15,617 bases of DNA from Nitrospirales bacterium (lineage in GTDB: Bacteria; Nitrospirota; Nitrospiria; Nitrospirales; UBA8639), in contig BQIY01000012.1 in the NCBI GenBank assembly GCA_021604265.1, positions 1 to 15,617 on the forward strand, in the 5' to 3' direction. The translations under genes and the position numbers were made by a program. Each line of letters opens with the position of its first letter. Positions within the stretch are counted from its first letter, which is position 1. This document shows positions 9,501-15,617 of this stretch, piece after piece. The notes beneath the pieces were generated by a model that saw only the letters and a list, made by a program, of their open reading frames with translations, did not search any database and was not told the origin of the DNA.

Positions 9501-10286
9501 TTTGATTCGTACGTGCAGAGGTATGCGAGTTTTTGCTCCCATCTGGTCTATGGACTTTGTCGTTTCGAAGAGAGTGTCCTCATTTTTATTTTGAAGTCGT
9601 ATACCAATTTCGCCGGTAGCATCGGAATAGACACTCACGGCAAGGAGAGTCAGGTCATACGCCACATGAAATCGAATACCCCGTCCTCCGGGCTGAATAA
9701 ATTCGCCATTTCCCCCTGAATGGTCTAAGAGACCCACTCGTGCTCTTGGCTGATTCTGATCTTTTTCTTTCCCTCTCAAATTCATCACGAAATCTTCGTA
9801 TTCAATAAACACATCATAGAGTCCATTCAGTTGTTGAACATCTTTTTGTGACTGCAATGGGACGGGACAATCCATCAGTGCCTGGCGTTTCCTATCGATG
9901 CAATAGGTCACGTGAGAGTGCTTCTCAATCCAGACATTTCGAATTCCATGAATATCAATAAGAAGTTTTCGTAGGTCGTCAAATGAAATGGGGTTACTGG
10001 TAAAAACCTTACGTGCGGTATGGAAATTACTTCGGTTGACTTGAACCCCACGATCGTTTTCACTCAAAAGGTCTTGAATGTCATAATTGGTCCGATAGCC
10101 AAGATCGGTAATCGCATAGCACAACAACTCTAGAATAGTGATTCCAGGATCATGAACGTTATAATCCGTCCAGAGTTTATGGGCTAATTTTTCAATATGG
10201 TCCCGTCCAGCTTTTCGTAAAAATTTATAATCCTGACTCGGGAGAAGATCAGGAGTTTTCTCTATGTATTCAACATTTACCATCAT
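6591..10286 (-). CDS. Afp12-like baseplate wedge protein with inserted tandem beta modules
   Basis: A 1231-aa baseplate protein directly downstream of the J-like gene, the position of afp12. The N-terminal block at 38-65 (LWTDYNVHDPGIT, then LELLCYAITDLGYR) is the signature of eCIS/phage wedge proteins that begin with a J-like arm. Residues about 185-322 and 339-471 form two related beta-rich modules described separately. After them the wedge-like sequence resumes, with RFRNLCEDF, DIPEVVAVKSLSL and a helical segment (725-760) with AQARQLKAYLMFFEQQLANY. Near the C-terminus are EGFHVIEHILLRKR (1044-1057) and a domain with VLPSWSRRFRD and APAHIYPKICWI, motifs recurring in this family. The start is one of two adjacent ATGs (10286 or 10283) with no strong ribosome site visible. 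The gap to the upstream gene is 66 nt and that to the next gene's ATG is about 19 nt. Family identity is good; the exact subunit role is inferred by position. Confidence 0.87.
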   Translation of the reverse strand: MMVNVEYIEKTPDLLPSQDYKFLRKAGRDHIEKLAHKLWTDYNVHDPGITILELLCYAITDLGYRTNYDIQDLLSENDRGVQVNRSNFHTARKVFTSNPISFDDLRKLLIDIHGIRNVWIEKHSHVTYCIDRKRQALMDCPVPLQSQKDVQQLNGLYDVFIEYEDFVMNLRGKEKDQNQPRARVGLLDHSGGNGEFIQPGGRGIRFHVAYDLTLLAVSVYSDATGEIGIRLQNKNEDTLFETTKSIDQMGAKTRIPLHVRIKPGEDYRLEAFAIGNSNVHLFRTADPAFPYSQEHVMYLMSGIRGAEIQQPYFFFYDWEITYAVPSRVLLSPEWTVSSVGLTNMSGEGGHIEPQDKGIEFEVYRNLILETVDLYPETSGTVTLRLLDVQEDQEVAQVTVDVDTEKVLNTVSLSFELIPGKTYRLHAQGTTVKLFRNTNVIYPFSQATVIKLINGFHSATAFYFFYNWKVTYSAYPQPSAPTQTDVRLVVKDTVQRFRNLCEDFINICDLDVEDITLCSDIEVTPSADVEEVLAELFYRIDRNVSPGVRFYTIQELLDKGRTTDQIFEGPKLEHGFIDDEEFQEIQRKCEIRASDMIQLIMDIPEVVAVKSLSLLSFIDGQLRAQDEWRLPLATDRFRAPEFSTDRSKIIFYKNDLPYYANRKRVEELLREKQAADFQSKLKGHQTDLPVPVGQDRQLGEYYPIQNELPANYRVGKLRVAESESSLRKAQARQLKAYLMFFEQQLANYLSQLSHVRELFSWEKEDVATYFTQPVVDFSDAEEIYRIEGLAQIIRDHDPAHAALPEHMAPLSTAEEQREYLLTSLLPAALEILVEDSETAYERKGRFLDHLIARFCESFTDYSLLMFNLLKDEAQSRVLEDKRVFLEEYPAISCGRATAYDYRYPNNEANLSGYQYRLYRLLGIQDVTRRNLSGHRFVIERGMFHDPIAGIEKEGWRFALHDDGEANLFTSLVCESQDAIDVLLDFALSIGGDEKSYRPSENGRVIELVRRCADQAKDEAIGATISTDEAVKEEVKKYFQQYGESEGFHVIEHILLRKRTAKDPFLPVQLNKEGECHCVEVKDPYSFRMTIVLPSWSRRFRDAKFRRFVEQSLRFEAPAHIYPKICWISHEHMKSFEVCYSQWAQKLADLDERLGGCRSEREWTQDVPLTGEPPLPVTEDHADYQSYEECLEAFIDKMHSLVTVHPLARLHDCKDVQGDAPQVTLNNTNLGTL
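8874..9734 (-). repeat. Tandem duplicated beta-rich module inside the Afp12-like protein
   Basis: Two related protein modules, encoded at about 9321-9734 (residues 185-322) and 8874-9272 (residues 339-471). They align through GLLDHSGGNGEFIQPGGRGI versus GLTNMSGEGGHIEPQDKGI, GEIGIRLQ versus GTVTLRLL, IKPGEDYRLEA versus LIPGKTYRLHA, VHLFRT versus VKLFRN, FPYSQ versus YPFSQ, and the closing PYFFFYDWEITY versus FYFFYNWKVTY. The alternating pattern suggests beta sandwiches. Similar modules ending in an aromatic run plus DWEV are, from memory, found in secreted Bacteroidota proteins. The DNA copies are diverged, so the duplication is old. Confidence 0.8.
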
Positions 10287-10352
10287 AAATTAGTCCAAAC
10301 ACACAATTTCTACCTATTAGGACACCAGGTCATGAAATCCCATTTCTTCTCA

Positions 10353-13300
10353 TCAACGCTGTGACAATTTTCGACTAAAACAATAGGCACAGTAGTCATA
10401 GCCTTTCGAGATCGCCGGCACCGTCTTAGAAAAATAGATTCGCCGATCCAGTGCAATTTCATCAACTTGGCATTGTGGCTTGAGATTAAGAAGATCGTGA
10501 AGTTCTCGGCTTCGGATATTCCCCAAATATTGCTGAAATCCTTGTGGTACAGATTGAGAAGGAGGAGAGGGTTCTGTTGGAGGTAGGTTTTCTTCAGCTT
10601 CCTCAGAGTTTGCCTCCTGATCTTCGCACGAAACAATGTTGTGTCCAATCTCGTGCTCCTTCGCTGAAACCAAGGCAGCACTGGAACTCGAAGCCTTGGC
10701 TTCTTCCTGATTCTTCAGTTCGCCCTCATCACCACGAAGATGATCCAATTGAAAATTGATGACAAAATCCACATATTCCCGCTCTTCAACATAGTTAAGA
10801 ATCGAGGAACGATGAATCCGCCCCCCAAACGTCAGATCAGCTACATCGTCATACAGCCAAGGTGAAAGAAACTTGATGATGTCGGTATTCAGTTGCATCG
10901 TAAAAAACCCTTTATCACGTCCAGGCATAAACCGAACGTCAAACAACACCCGAATCTCTTCGTATTCAGGATTTGCGACTTCGATGGAAACAAAATTTGA
11001 AGATTTCTTCATTAAATATTTTTTAATCTCCTCTAACTTATGGAGACTCAATCGTGGCTTAAGAGGATCCACTGCATTTTTATTCCGAAGATTGGGCACC
11101 ACGATTAACTTGACGGAGCCCGGAGAAAATTCAGAACCTTCTTTCGTGTGATTGATACACTTCACTTTGTACACTTCAGGAAATTGCTCTAAGACCAATC
11201 GCTCATAATCAAAGATCGTTACGGCTCGCCCCTTATGCCGAAGGCGTTCACTCACCCGAATGTAAAAGGCGTCATCCGCTTCAATCATGCGTCCACCGAA
11301 TGATGCATAGGGTTGTGACACAGACTTAATAGCCGCTTCCCGCTTTTTGAGTTTTGAAATGGTTTCTGCAGGAAGTGGTTGACTCAGGTGTGTCGGATCG
11401 TTGCCATGATTCCTAAAACTCGCCACGGCAGCTTGAGGATGAACCGCGATCAATTTTGGGACTGCGTCGACGGGACCTTGGACACTGGCCTTGATCCAAT
11501 GAATATCCCCAGGCAATAGGGTTTCTTCCTTCCCAATATCTCGAGGCATGGCGAATTTCAATACACCAGAAGTCAGGAGTCCGTTCGTTCCATCCGCAAT
11601 GATTTCAGATGATTTAAAATCAGCCCACCGTCCGTTTGCCAGATAGGACCACACCACTGTTTGAACCGCTTTGGATGGATCCTCACTCCCTTCTGCCACC
11701 TGAATCAGCAAGGATAGGTTTTGTGGTGGATGCAATCGTTGAAACCCTACGTACAGCGTGCCTTGAGCTACTTCAGTTCGTACCGGTCCACCTGCCTCCT
11801 GCACGGTTACTGAAAACTCCGGAACAAGCTTTCGACTGACCAAAACATCGCTCGTCGTTCCATCGTCTTGAACAGGATAGATCTCTTGGTATCCAAACGG
11901 ACCAATCTGAAAAATTCGTTTCGCACGTTTAGGAACATCACTTATTCTACTTGCGGGATAACCCACTTGTTGCTTAGCTTCATAGTCAAGAGAAAATGAT
12001 GTGATCAAAGGTGTATAGGGCGGATTAGGGACATTTCCAGGGGTAATTACCGCTTCAGCCAATGAGCGAGGGTAGGCAGTATGGAGGAAACTCTTCTTGA
12101 GTTGAAAACTCAAGAATCCTTGCTTACCTGAAGATTCAAATCGGTCAAATGGTTCAAGCGTCGGATCTCGGGAAAAGTCTGAGAAGGAGACAGAAACGGA
12201 TCGATCAGGAAGAGGGGCATCTTTCGTTCCAGATGGAAGAAACAATTGGTAGTCATCCAAATCGGTCACTGGTGTCCATTTCCCCCCTTCCAAGATGGAA
12301 AGGGAGGCCGTGAAGTACTCATTGTTACTCACAGATGCATTGCCAGGCAGGATGTAGTCAGAATAATGTGTTTTAAAATTTTCAAGAGGTAAATCAGTCC
12401 ATTGAATTGCCATATCCACTTTGCTGACGGGTTTTTGAAAAATTTCATGGCTGCCAATGAGAAAACGGCTACCGACTCGTGGGACAGGCCCAAACGGATA
12501 GAACGGCTTTGCCGGATCGAGTATCCCAACGTCATTCTCCAAAATCAGACTCGTAACCCCATGGACATTCAAAGAAATCTCTAAATCATTGAGCTCGAGG
12601 CTTTGAAAATACTTGTACGGATACGCTGTCTCCACTTCTTCCCATAAACTTACATATTCTATAGGGTCGAACGCGGGCTGTGGAATCGGGAGTTTGGCCC
12701 TATAGATTTTTCGATTCATTCGTGCCAAATCACCAAAATCATAAGAGGGAACCTTGTTCGAATAATCTCGAATCCTAGGCATGTTGTTCTGCGATACATG
12801 TTTAGCCGATAATCCTTCATTATTGAGCACAAACTTTATCACCGGAAGTGTTGTCTCCAACTCACCGTCAAGTACGATGTTGTCATACCCCACCACTGCC
12901 GGGGTCTCTGCCCCAATCTCCAATACATATTTGAGGAACTTTTCCTTTCCATCTGGTTTCTTTGCTTGATTCTTTTCGATAGTTTCTTGATCACTGGAAT
13001 ACACATCGAAACCATTGACAATTTCGACCTGCTTCACAAGGACATTCAGCCATTCCTTTTCTCCACTTGCCAAGACAGTGACATTGGACCGAAGCTCTTG
13101 AGCAACATCATTTCCGGTATGTTCATCGACAAAGTCTGGTGGGGATACAAGTTGGAACTTCAGTGTAACCGTGCGCGTTCCTTCGGCTAACAGAAACATC
13201 GGCGAAGCAATCGCAAATCCAACTTCAGCATAGGGCATCTCCGTACTGCCAAAGGCGCCCCATTTCTTTTCTTCCCCTGCAAGCTCTTCACCTAATCCAT

Positions 13301-14420
13301 CAGCTGAATTCGCGATGGGGGCAGCATAAATATTCTTAATGCTTCCATCCTTTGGATTTTCTTCAATAAATACACTTTTCAGGCCATGCTCCTCATGAAG
13401 CACAGCCTGATTGACCACCAGTTCGGCATCTGTGGCATACAACAGTTCAAGACCGCTAGCATCCTTTCCGGCTTTCACCTCCGTATTTTGTCGTACTAAT
13501 TGTGAGGAGAAATTTTTGGCTAGTTCAAAAATTAAATGAACTTGACCCGGCACTTCAGCCCGTTGTTCAAGGGCCAGGACATTCTTATAGTAAAAATCTA
13601 AATGTTTGCCAGTCAGTTCGTTGACATGCTGTTGCGCATGCTCGAAAATTTTCAAAAAGGCCAAAAAGAGAGCCATATGCGGATGATGTTCAGGATGATT
13701 CTCCAGGGTTTCATCCAGATAAGAAGGGGCAGCATTGACGAGGAAAACAAGCGATTCATAAAACCGGTCAAACACAATGGCATGACGATTGATGGATTCT
13801 CGTAAGTCATCTTCGTTGTCGACCTGATTAGATGGGAACAAGGAGGAATCAGGTTGAATCCCCGATAAATCCCAAAGAGACGAAAAGGCCGATATCTCAA
13901 TGGTTTCGACGGGAAAACCAACTTCTTCGGCTCTGAGCGCATGGGCGAGGAGAGAGCGAAATGCATCATTCAAGACAGATTGAATGAGCTGCGATAAGGC
14001 CGTTCTTAAACTCAGCCCTTCAATGGAGTGGCGGTACCACGCATCAAATTTTCCAGCGAGTTCGACTACATGTGGGAACAGCGCAGCAAACGCGGCAGGC
14101 CGTTCCAACACACCGACAGTCAGGATATGCTCACGTTGCTGTTGAAAGGCTGTTTTCACACTTTGATAGGAGGTCGTTTGAATAAGAGCCACCAATGTGC
14201 TGATATCCTGGTCAATAAACTCAACCCAATCCCCACCTGGACCGTTGCTCACCGTGTAATACTGGAGCAATGAGGCATAATGATGCGCATACTCCAAGAG
14301 ATCAGAAAGAGATCGTTCGTCAATGAGCACCGAAGTGGGCTGAAGCGCAACCACCAGACGTTGATGCTGACTGGTGCCATCACGCTGCAAGGGATGGAGA
14401 AAGGTACAGGAAGTTACCAT
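10353..14420 (-). CDS. Baseplate J-like wedge protein (Afp11-like)
   Basis: A 1355-aa structural protein of the gp6/baseplate-J type found in eCIS loci, where it forms the wedge ring around the spike together with gp25. Residues 1-285 are mostly helical. A conserved block around 278-330 includes ALEQRAEVPGQVHLIFELAK followed by NTEVKAGKDASG, which is characteristic of Afp11-like proteins. A long beta-rich middle follows. The typical J C-terminal region runs about 1045-1227: RVSERLRHKGRAVTIFDYE, QFPEVYKVKC, KLIVVPN, SLHKLEEIKKYL, and GGRIHRSSILNYVEEREYVD. A 128-residue polar, Ser/Glu/Pro-rich tail (1228-1355) then ends with CAYC near the C-terminus. The ATG at 14420 overlaps the gp25 TGA, and GGAG lies 8 nt upstream. 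An in-frame GTG at 14423 is an equally placed alternative that adds one residue. Confidence 0.92.
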   Translation of the reverse strand: MVTSCTFLHPLQRDGTSQHQRLVVALQPTSVLIDERSLSDLLEYAHHYASLLQYYTVSNGPGGDWVEFIDQDISTLVALIQTTSYQSVKTAFQQQREHILTVGVLERPAAFAALFPHVVELAGKFDAWYRHSIEGLSLRTALSQLIQSVLNDAFRSLLAHALRAEEVGFPVETIEISAFSSLWDLSGIQPDSSLFPSNQVDNEDDLRESINRHAIVFDRFYESLVFLVNAAPSYLDETLENHPEHHPHMALFLAFLKIFEHAQQHVNELTGKHLDFYYKNVLALEQRAEVPGQVHLIFELAKNFSSQLVRQNTEVKAGKDASGLELLYATDAELVVNQAVLHEEHGLKSVFIEENPKDGSIKNIYAAPIANSADGLGEELAGEEKKWGAFGSTEMPYAEVGFAIASPMFLLAEGTRTVTLKFQLVSPPDFVDEHTGNDVAQELRSNVTVLASGEKEWLNVLVKQVEIVNGFDVYSSDQETIEKNQAKKPDGKEKFLKYVLEIGAETPAVVGYDNIVLDGELETTLPVIKFVLNNEGLSAKHVSQNNMPRIRDYSNKVPSYDFGDLARMNRKIYRAKLPIPQPAFDPIEYVSLWEEVETAYPYKYFQSLELNDLEISLNVHGVTSLILENDVGILDPAKPFYPFGPVPRVGSRFLIGSHEIFQKPVSKVDMAIQWTDLPLENFKTHYSDYILPGNASVSNNEYFTASLSILEGGKWTPVTDLDDYQLFLPSGTKDAPLPDRSVSVSFSDFSRDPTLEPFDRFESSGKQGFLSFQLKKSFLHTAYPRSLAEAVITPGNVPNPPYTPLITSFSLDYEAKQQVGYPASRISDVPKRAKRIFQIGPFGYQEIYPVQDDGTTSDVLVSRKLVPEFSVTVQEAGGPVRTEVAQGTLYVGFQRLHPPQNLSLLIQVAEGSEDPSKAVQTVVWSYLANGRWADFKSSEIIADGTNGLLTSGVLKFAMPRDIGKEETLLPGDIHWIKASVQGPVDAVPKLIAVHPQAAVASFRNHGNDPTHLSQPLPAETISKLKKREAAIKSVSQPYASFGGRMIEADDAFYIRVSERLRHKGRAVTIFDYERLVLEQFPEVYKVKCINHTKEGSEFSPGSVKLIVVPNLRNKNAVDPLKPRLSLHKLEEIKKYLMKKSSNFVSIEVANPEYEEIRVLFDVRFMPGRDKGFFTMQLNTDIIKFLSPWLYDDVADLTFGGRIHRSSILNYVEEREYVDFVINFQLDHLRGDEGELKNQEEAKASSSSAALVSAKEHEIGHNIVSCEDQEANSEEAEENLPPTEPSPPSQSVPQGFQQYLGNIRSRELHDLLNLKPQCQVDEIALDRRIYFSKTVPAISKGYDYCAYCFSRKLSQR

Positions 14421-14830
14421 CACGCAATCTCCGTTCCTTCTTCAATGTAGAAGGGATAGACAAAATTATAACGTGTGTTCGTTGTGGCCACTGTGTAGTC
14501 AATGTCGATGGTAATACGTCCTTCTTCCGATACCGGCTCCAACGTGACATTGTTCAAAATAATCCGTGGTTCAAAATACAAAATGGCTGTCTTGATTACA
14601 TCCTTCATATAAGCCTGCAGTGTCGTATCTAACGGTTCAAAGACGAGGCGATGTAAATTGCAGCCATATTTCGGTTGCATCACTCGCTCACCCACATCTG
14701 TCGATAACAACACAGCCAAGCTTGATTGGATATCTTCCTCGTCGGAGATCATCTCCACGCCTTGAGAACTCCGATGAAAGGTAGGAGGAAAACTCCAACC
14801 CGTGCCAAGAAATGAACGTCGTTCCTCCAT
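14420..14830 (-). CDS. gp25/W-like baseplate wedge protein (Afp9-like)
   Basis: A 136-aa protein of the T4 gp25 family, the small wedge subunit that nucleates the baseplate and seeds sheath assembly. It shows the family hallmarks in order: FLGTGWSFPP near the N-terminus, a helix with DIQSSLAVLLSTDVGERVMQP (VGER is the conserved EPR-like turn), YGCNLHRLVFEP, a helix (TLQAYMKDVIKTAILYFEPRI), then paired strands ending ITIDIDYTV and TRYNFVYPFYI. The ATG at 14830 was chosen because MEERRSFLGTGWSF matches the usual N-terminus. An in-frame TTG at 14845 would add only MDNSF and overlap the PAAR stop. The start lies 7 nt after the PAAR stop. The TGA stop overlaps the ATG of the next gene by one base (TGATG), indicating translational coupling. 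Confidence 0.95.
   Translation of the reverse strand: MEERRSFLGTGWSFPPTFHRSSQGVEMISDEEDIQSSLAVLLSTDVGERVMQPKYGCNLHRLVFEPLDTTLQAYMKDVIKTAILYFEPRIILNNVTLEPVSEEGRITIDIDYTVATTNTRYNFVYPFYIEEGTEIA
14429..14432 (-). promoter_or_regulatory. Ribosome binding site of the baseplate J-like gene
   Basis: GGAG on the minus strand inside the end of the gp25 gene, 8 nt from the ATG at 14420 and 5 nt from the alternative GTG at 14423. It does not separate the two starts. Confidence 0.5.
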
Positions 14831-14837
14831 GAATGAG

Positions 14838-15116
14838 TTATCCAATCACGACCGTTGGCTCCCCTACCACCGGTGCTGCACCACAGAGACAGACATCTCC
14901 CACTCGAAGAGCTGGCTTTCCACCGATGAGGACTGTCGTACTCCCAATCGGAAAAGGACTTGCTGTGGGAACATGGGCCGGAGGTGGAATAGCGCAGACA
15001 TGTTGATCCGTGGCCACAGCGGCCGGCATTCCGCCGATCAGAACCGTTGGAGTGCCTGGCCCCACGATCGTTCCTCCATGTGTACTGATATCAGTGACTC
15101 GCGCTGCAGGAGGCAT
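14838..15116 (-). CDS. PAAR-domain spike-tip protein (Afp10-like)
   Basis: A 92-aa protein consisting only of a PAAR fold. It starts MPPAARVTDISTHGGTIV and contains the internally repeated hairpins PTVLIGGMPAA and TTVLIGGKPALRVGD, ending in PTVVIG. Candidate zinc ligands are H13, H39, C41, H48, C76 and C78; which four are used cannot be decided from sequence. PAAR proteins form the sharp conical cap on the spike beta-helix. The length is that of a bare PAAR domain, so no toxin or other C-terminal extension is attached. The ATG at 15116 is preceded by AAGGA with 4-nt spacing. The gene sits between the spike and gp25 genes. In Afp the order is spike, gp25, PAAR, so the two small genes are swapped here. 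Confidence 0.93.
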   Translation of the reverse strand: MPPAARVTDISTHGGTIVGPGTPTVLIGGMPAAVATDQHVCAIPPPAHVPTASPFPIGSTTVLIGGKPALRVGDVCLCGAAPVVGEPTVVIG

Positions 15117-15120
15117 GGTT

Positions 15121-15125
15121 TCCTT
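15121..15125 (-). promoter_or_regulatory. Ribosome binding site of the PAAR gene
   Basis: AAGGA on the minus strand, four bases before the ATG at 15116. It supports that start and is one of the clear Shine-Dalgarno motifs in this operon. Confidence 0.7.
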
Positions 15126-15207
15126 TCAAATTTTCCGTGTCTATACGGATCTTCAATGACCCTATCCAGAATAAGATGGAGGGATCCCCAGGCTTTTAAT
15201 CTCTTAA

Positions 15208-15617
15208 TTAATTTATCTGCACAACGGATCCTTTCAAGACCGTACTTCCGCCAGAAGAAAATTCCGCGCCGGCACTTCCTTCGGCTGTGAGTTGCGCTGC
15301 GGCGGCTGTTGCAATGTTACTTCCTTCGATATTCACATCTCCGCTGGCTTTAATATTCACATCAGCTGCACTTTCGATCGTGACCCCATCAGCATTGAGC
15401 ATGATAGAATTCCCGTTTTCATCTGCCAGAACAATTGCCCCATCTTCATCACTCAGATTCATCATATTCCCATTGGGAGTTTCAATGGTAATCGTCTTTT
15501 TGTCATCGTTGAACATCACCTTCATCTCACTTCTCGTGACAATGCCTTTTTCATGGTTGTCGTCACTGGCTGTCACAGGTGCCGGCTTGGCACTGCTGTT
15601 CATCATACCCAGTACAA
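15208..15617 (-). CDS. eCIS spike protein (gpV/VgrG-like, Afp8-type), C-terminal part only
   Basis: This is the 3' end of a central spike gene; the reading frame stays open through the right edge, so the N-terminal part is missing. The first visible residues read VLGMMNSSAKPAP, which matches the end of the gpV/VgrG OB-fold (pattern VLGMxxSxxxPAP). The ATG codons at 15606 and 15603 are therefore internal methionines, not starts. After a short linker, about 100 residues of alternating hydrophobic and polar short strands follow (ITIETPNGN, GAIVLADENGNSIMLNADGVTI, then repeated VNI/VNIEGSN units). This is typical of the trimeric beta-helix/prism that carries the PAAR tip. The protein ends in VVQIN with no extra C-terminal domain, so there is no fused effector. 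In the family the spike sits at the centre of the baseplate and pierces the target membrane. The stop lies 91 nt upstream of the PAAR gene. Confidence 0.9.
   Translation of the reverse strand, partial: VLGMMNSSAKPAPVTASDDNHEKGIVTRSEMKVMFNDDKKTITIETPNGNMMNLSDEDGAIVLADENGNSIMLNADGVTIESAADVNIKASGDVNIEGSNIATAAAAQLTAEGSAGAEFSSGGSTVLKGSVVQIN

Noticed and set aside
10281..10355. Shared TGATGGTAA at the starts of the J-like and Afp12-like genes, and the CCTATTAGG inverted repeat at 10313-10321, as regulatory elements
   Set aside because: Too short to be distinguished from chance; the repeated start is explained by two adjacent start codons followed by a Val codon.
10310..10681. A 123-aa minus-strand frame that runs past the end of the J-like gene, possibly a frameshifted tail
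   Set aside because: The J-like frame stays open and ends normally. The alternative frame has no J-like or other recognisable motif and looks like an out-of-frame shadow.
15181..15188. GGGATCCC palindrome as a terminator stem after the spike gene
   Set aside because: It is a self-complementary octamer with no loop and is not followed by a T run, so it cannot form a normal intrinsic terminator.
14802..15290. A 162-aa plus-strand reading frame across gp25, PAAR and spike
   Set aside because: It lies antisense to three well-recognised genes, spans their boundaries and shows no recognisable domain or ribosome site.
15208..15606. A complete 132-aa gene starting at the ATG at 15606
   Set aside because: The frame is open to the window edge, and the residues before the ATG (VLG) complete the VLGMxxSxxxPAP motif of the gpV/VgrG fold, so the ATG is internal to a longer spike gene.

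Overview
The window is a nearly gene-packed stretch of one operon, entirely on the minus strand. It encodes the baseplate and late-assembly half of an extracellular contractile injection system (eCIS; relatives are Serratia Afp, Photorhabdus PVC, AlgoCIS and the Amoebophilus system). These are phage-tail-like, needle-in-sheath machines. Functions are assigned from sequence motifs and family knowledge recalled without any search.

In transcription order (high to low coordinates) the layout is: the C-terminal end of the gpV/VgrG-type spike (cut by the right edge), a small PAAR tip, the gp25-type wedge protein, a 1355-aa baseplate-J/Afp11-like wedge protein, a 1231-aa Afp12-like wedge protein with an inserted tandem beta-rich module, a 1270-aa multidomain protein where Afp carries its fibre gene (two carboxypeptidase-regulatory-like Ig folds and a Cys cluster), a 587-aa eCIS tape-measure protein, and an AAA+ ATPase of the Afp15 type (cut by the left edge). 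The tube, sheath, LysM-type adaptor and N-terminal spike would lie beyond the right edge. The rest of the ATPase, a terminator or cap protein, and any cargo or fibres would lie beyond the left edge.

The parts fit together as follows. Spike plus PAAR form the puncturing tip. gp25, the J-like protein and the Afp12-like protein form the wedge ring that triggers sheath contraction. The 1270-aa protein is probably a peripheral baseplate or surface-exposed component. The tape measure sets tube length and the ATPase assists assembly. Several genes are translationally coupled: stop/start overlaps TGATG at gp25/J and TAATG at tape measure/ATPase, and a 7-nt gap at PAAR/gp25. No intergenic gap exceeds about 91 nt. 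No promoter, terminator, RNA gene, mobile element or CRISPR array was found inside the window.

The host cannot be named from the sequence. Base composition looks slightly below 50% GC by eye. Clear Shine-Dalgarno motifs precede the PAAR, J, 1270-aa and ATPase genes, which argues against a typical Bacteroidota even though the protein architectures resemble the eCIS loci of that phylum. An environmental Gram-negative lineage is the most that can be inferred.
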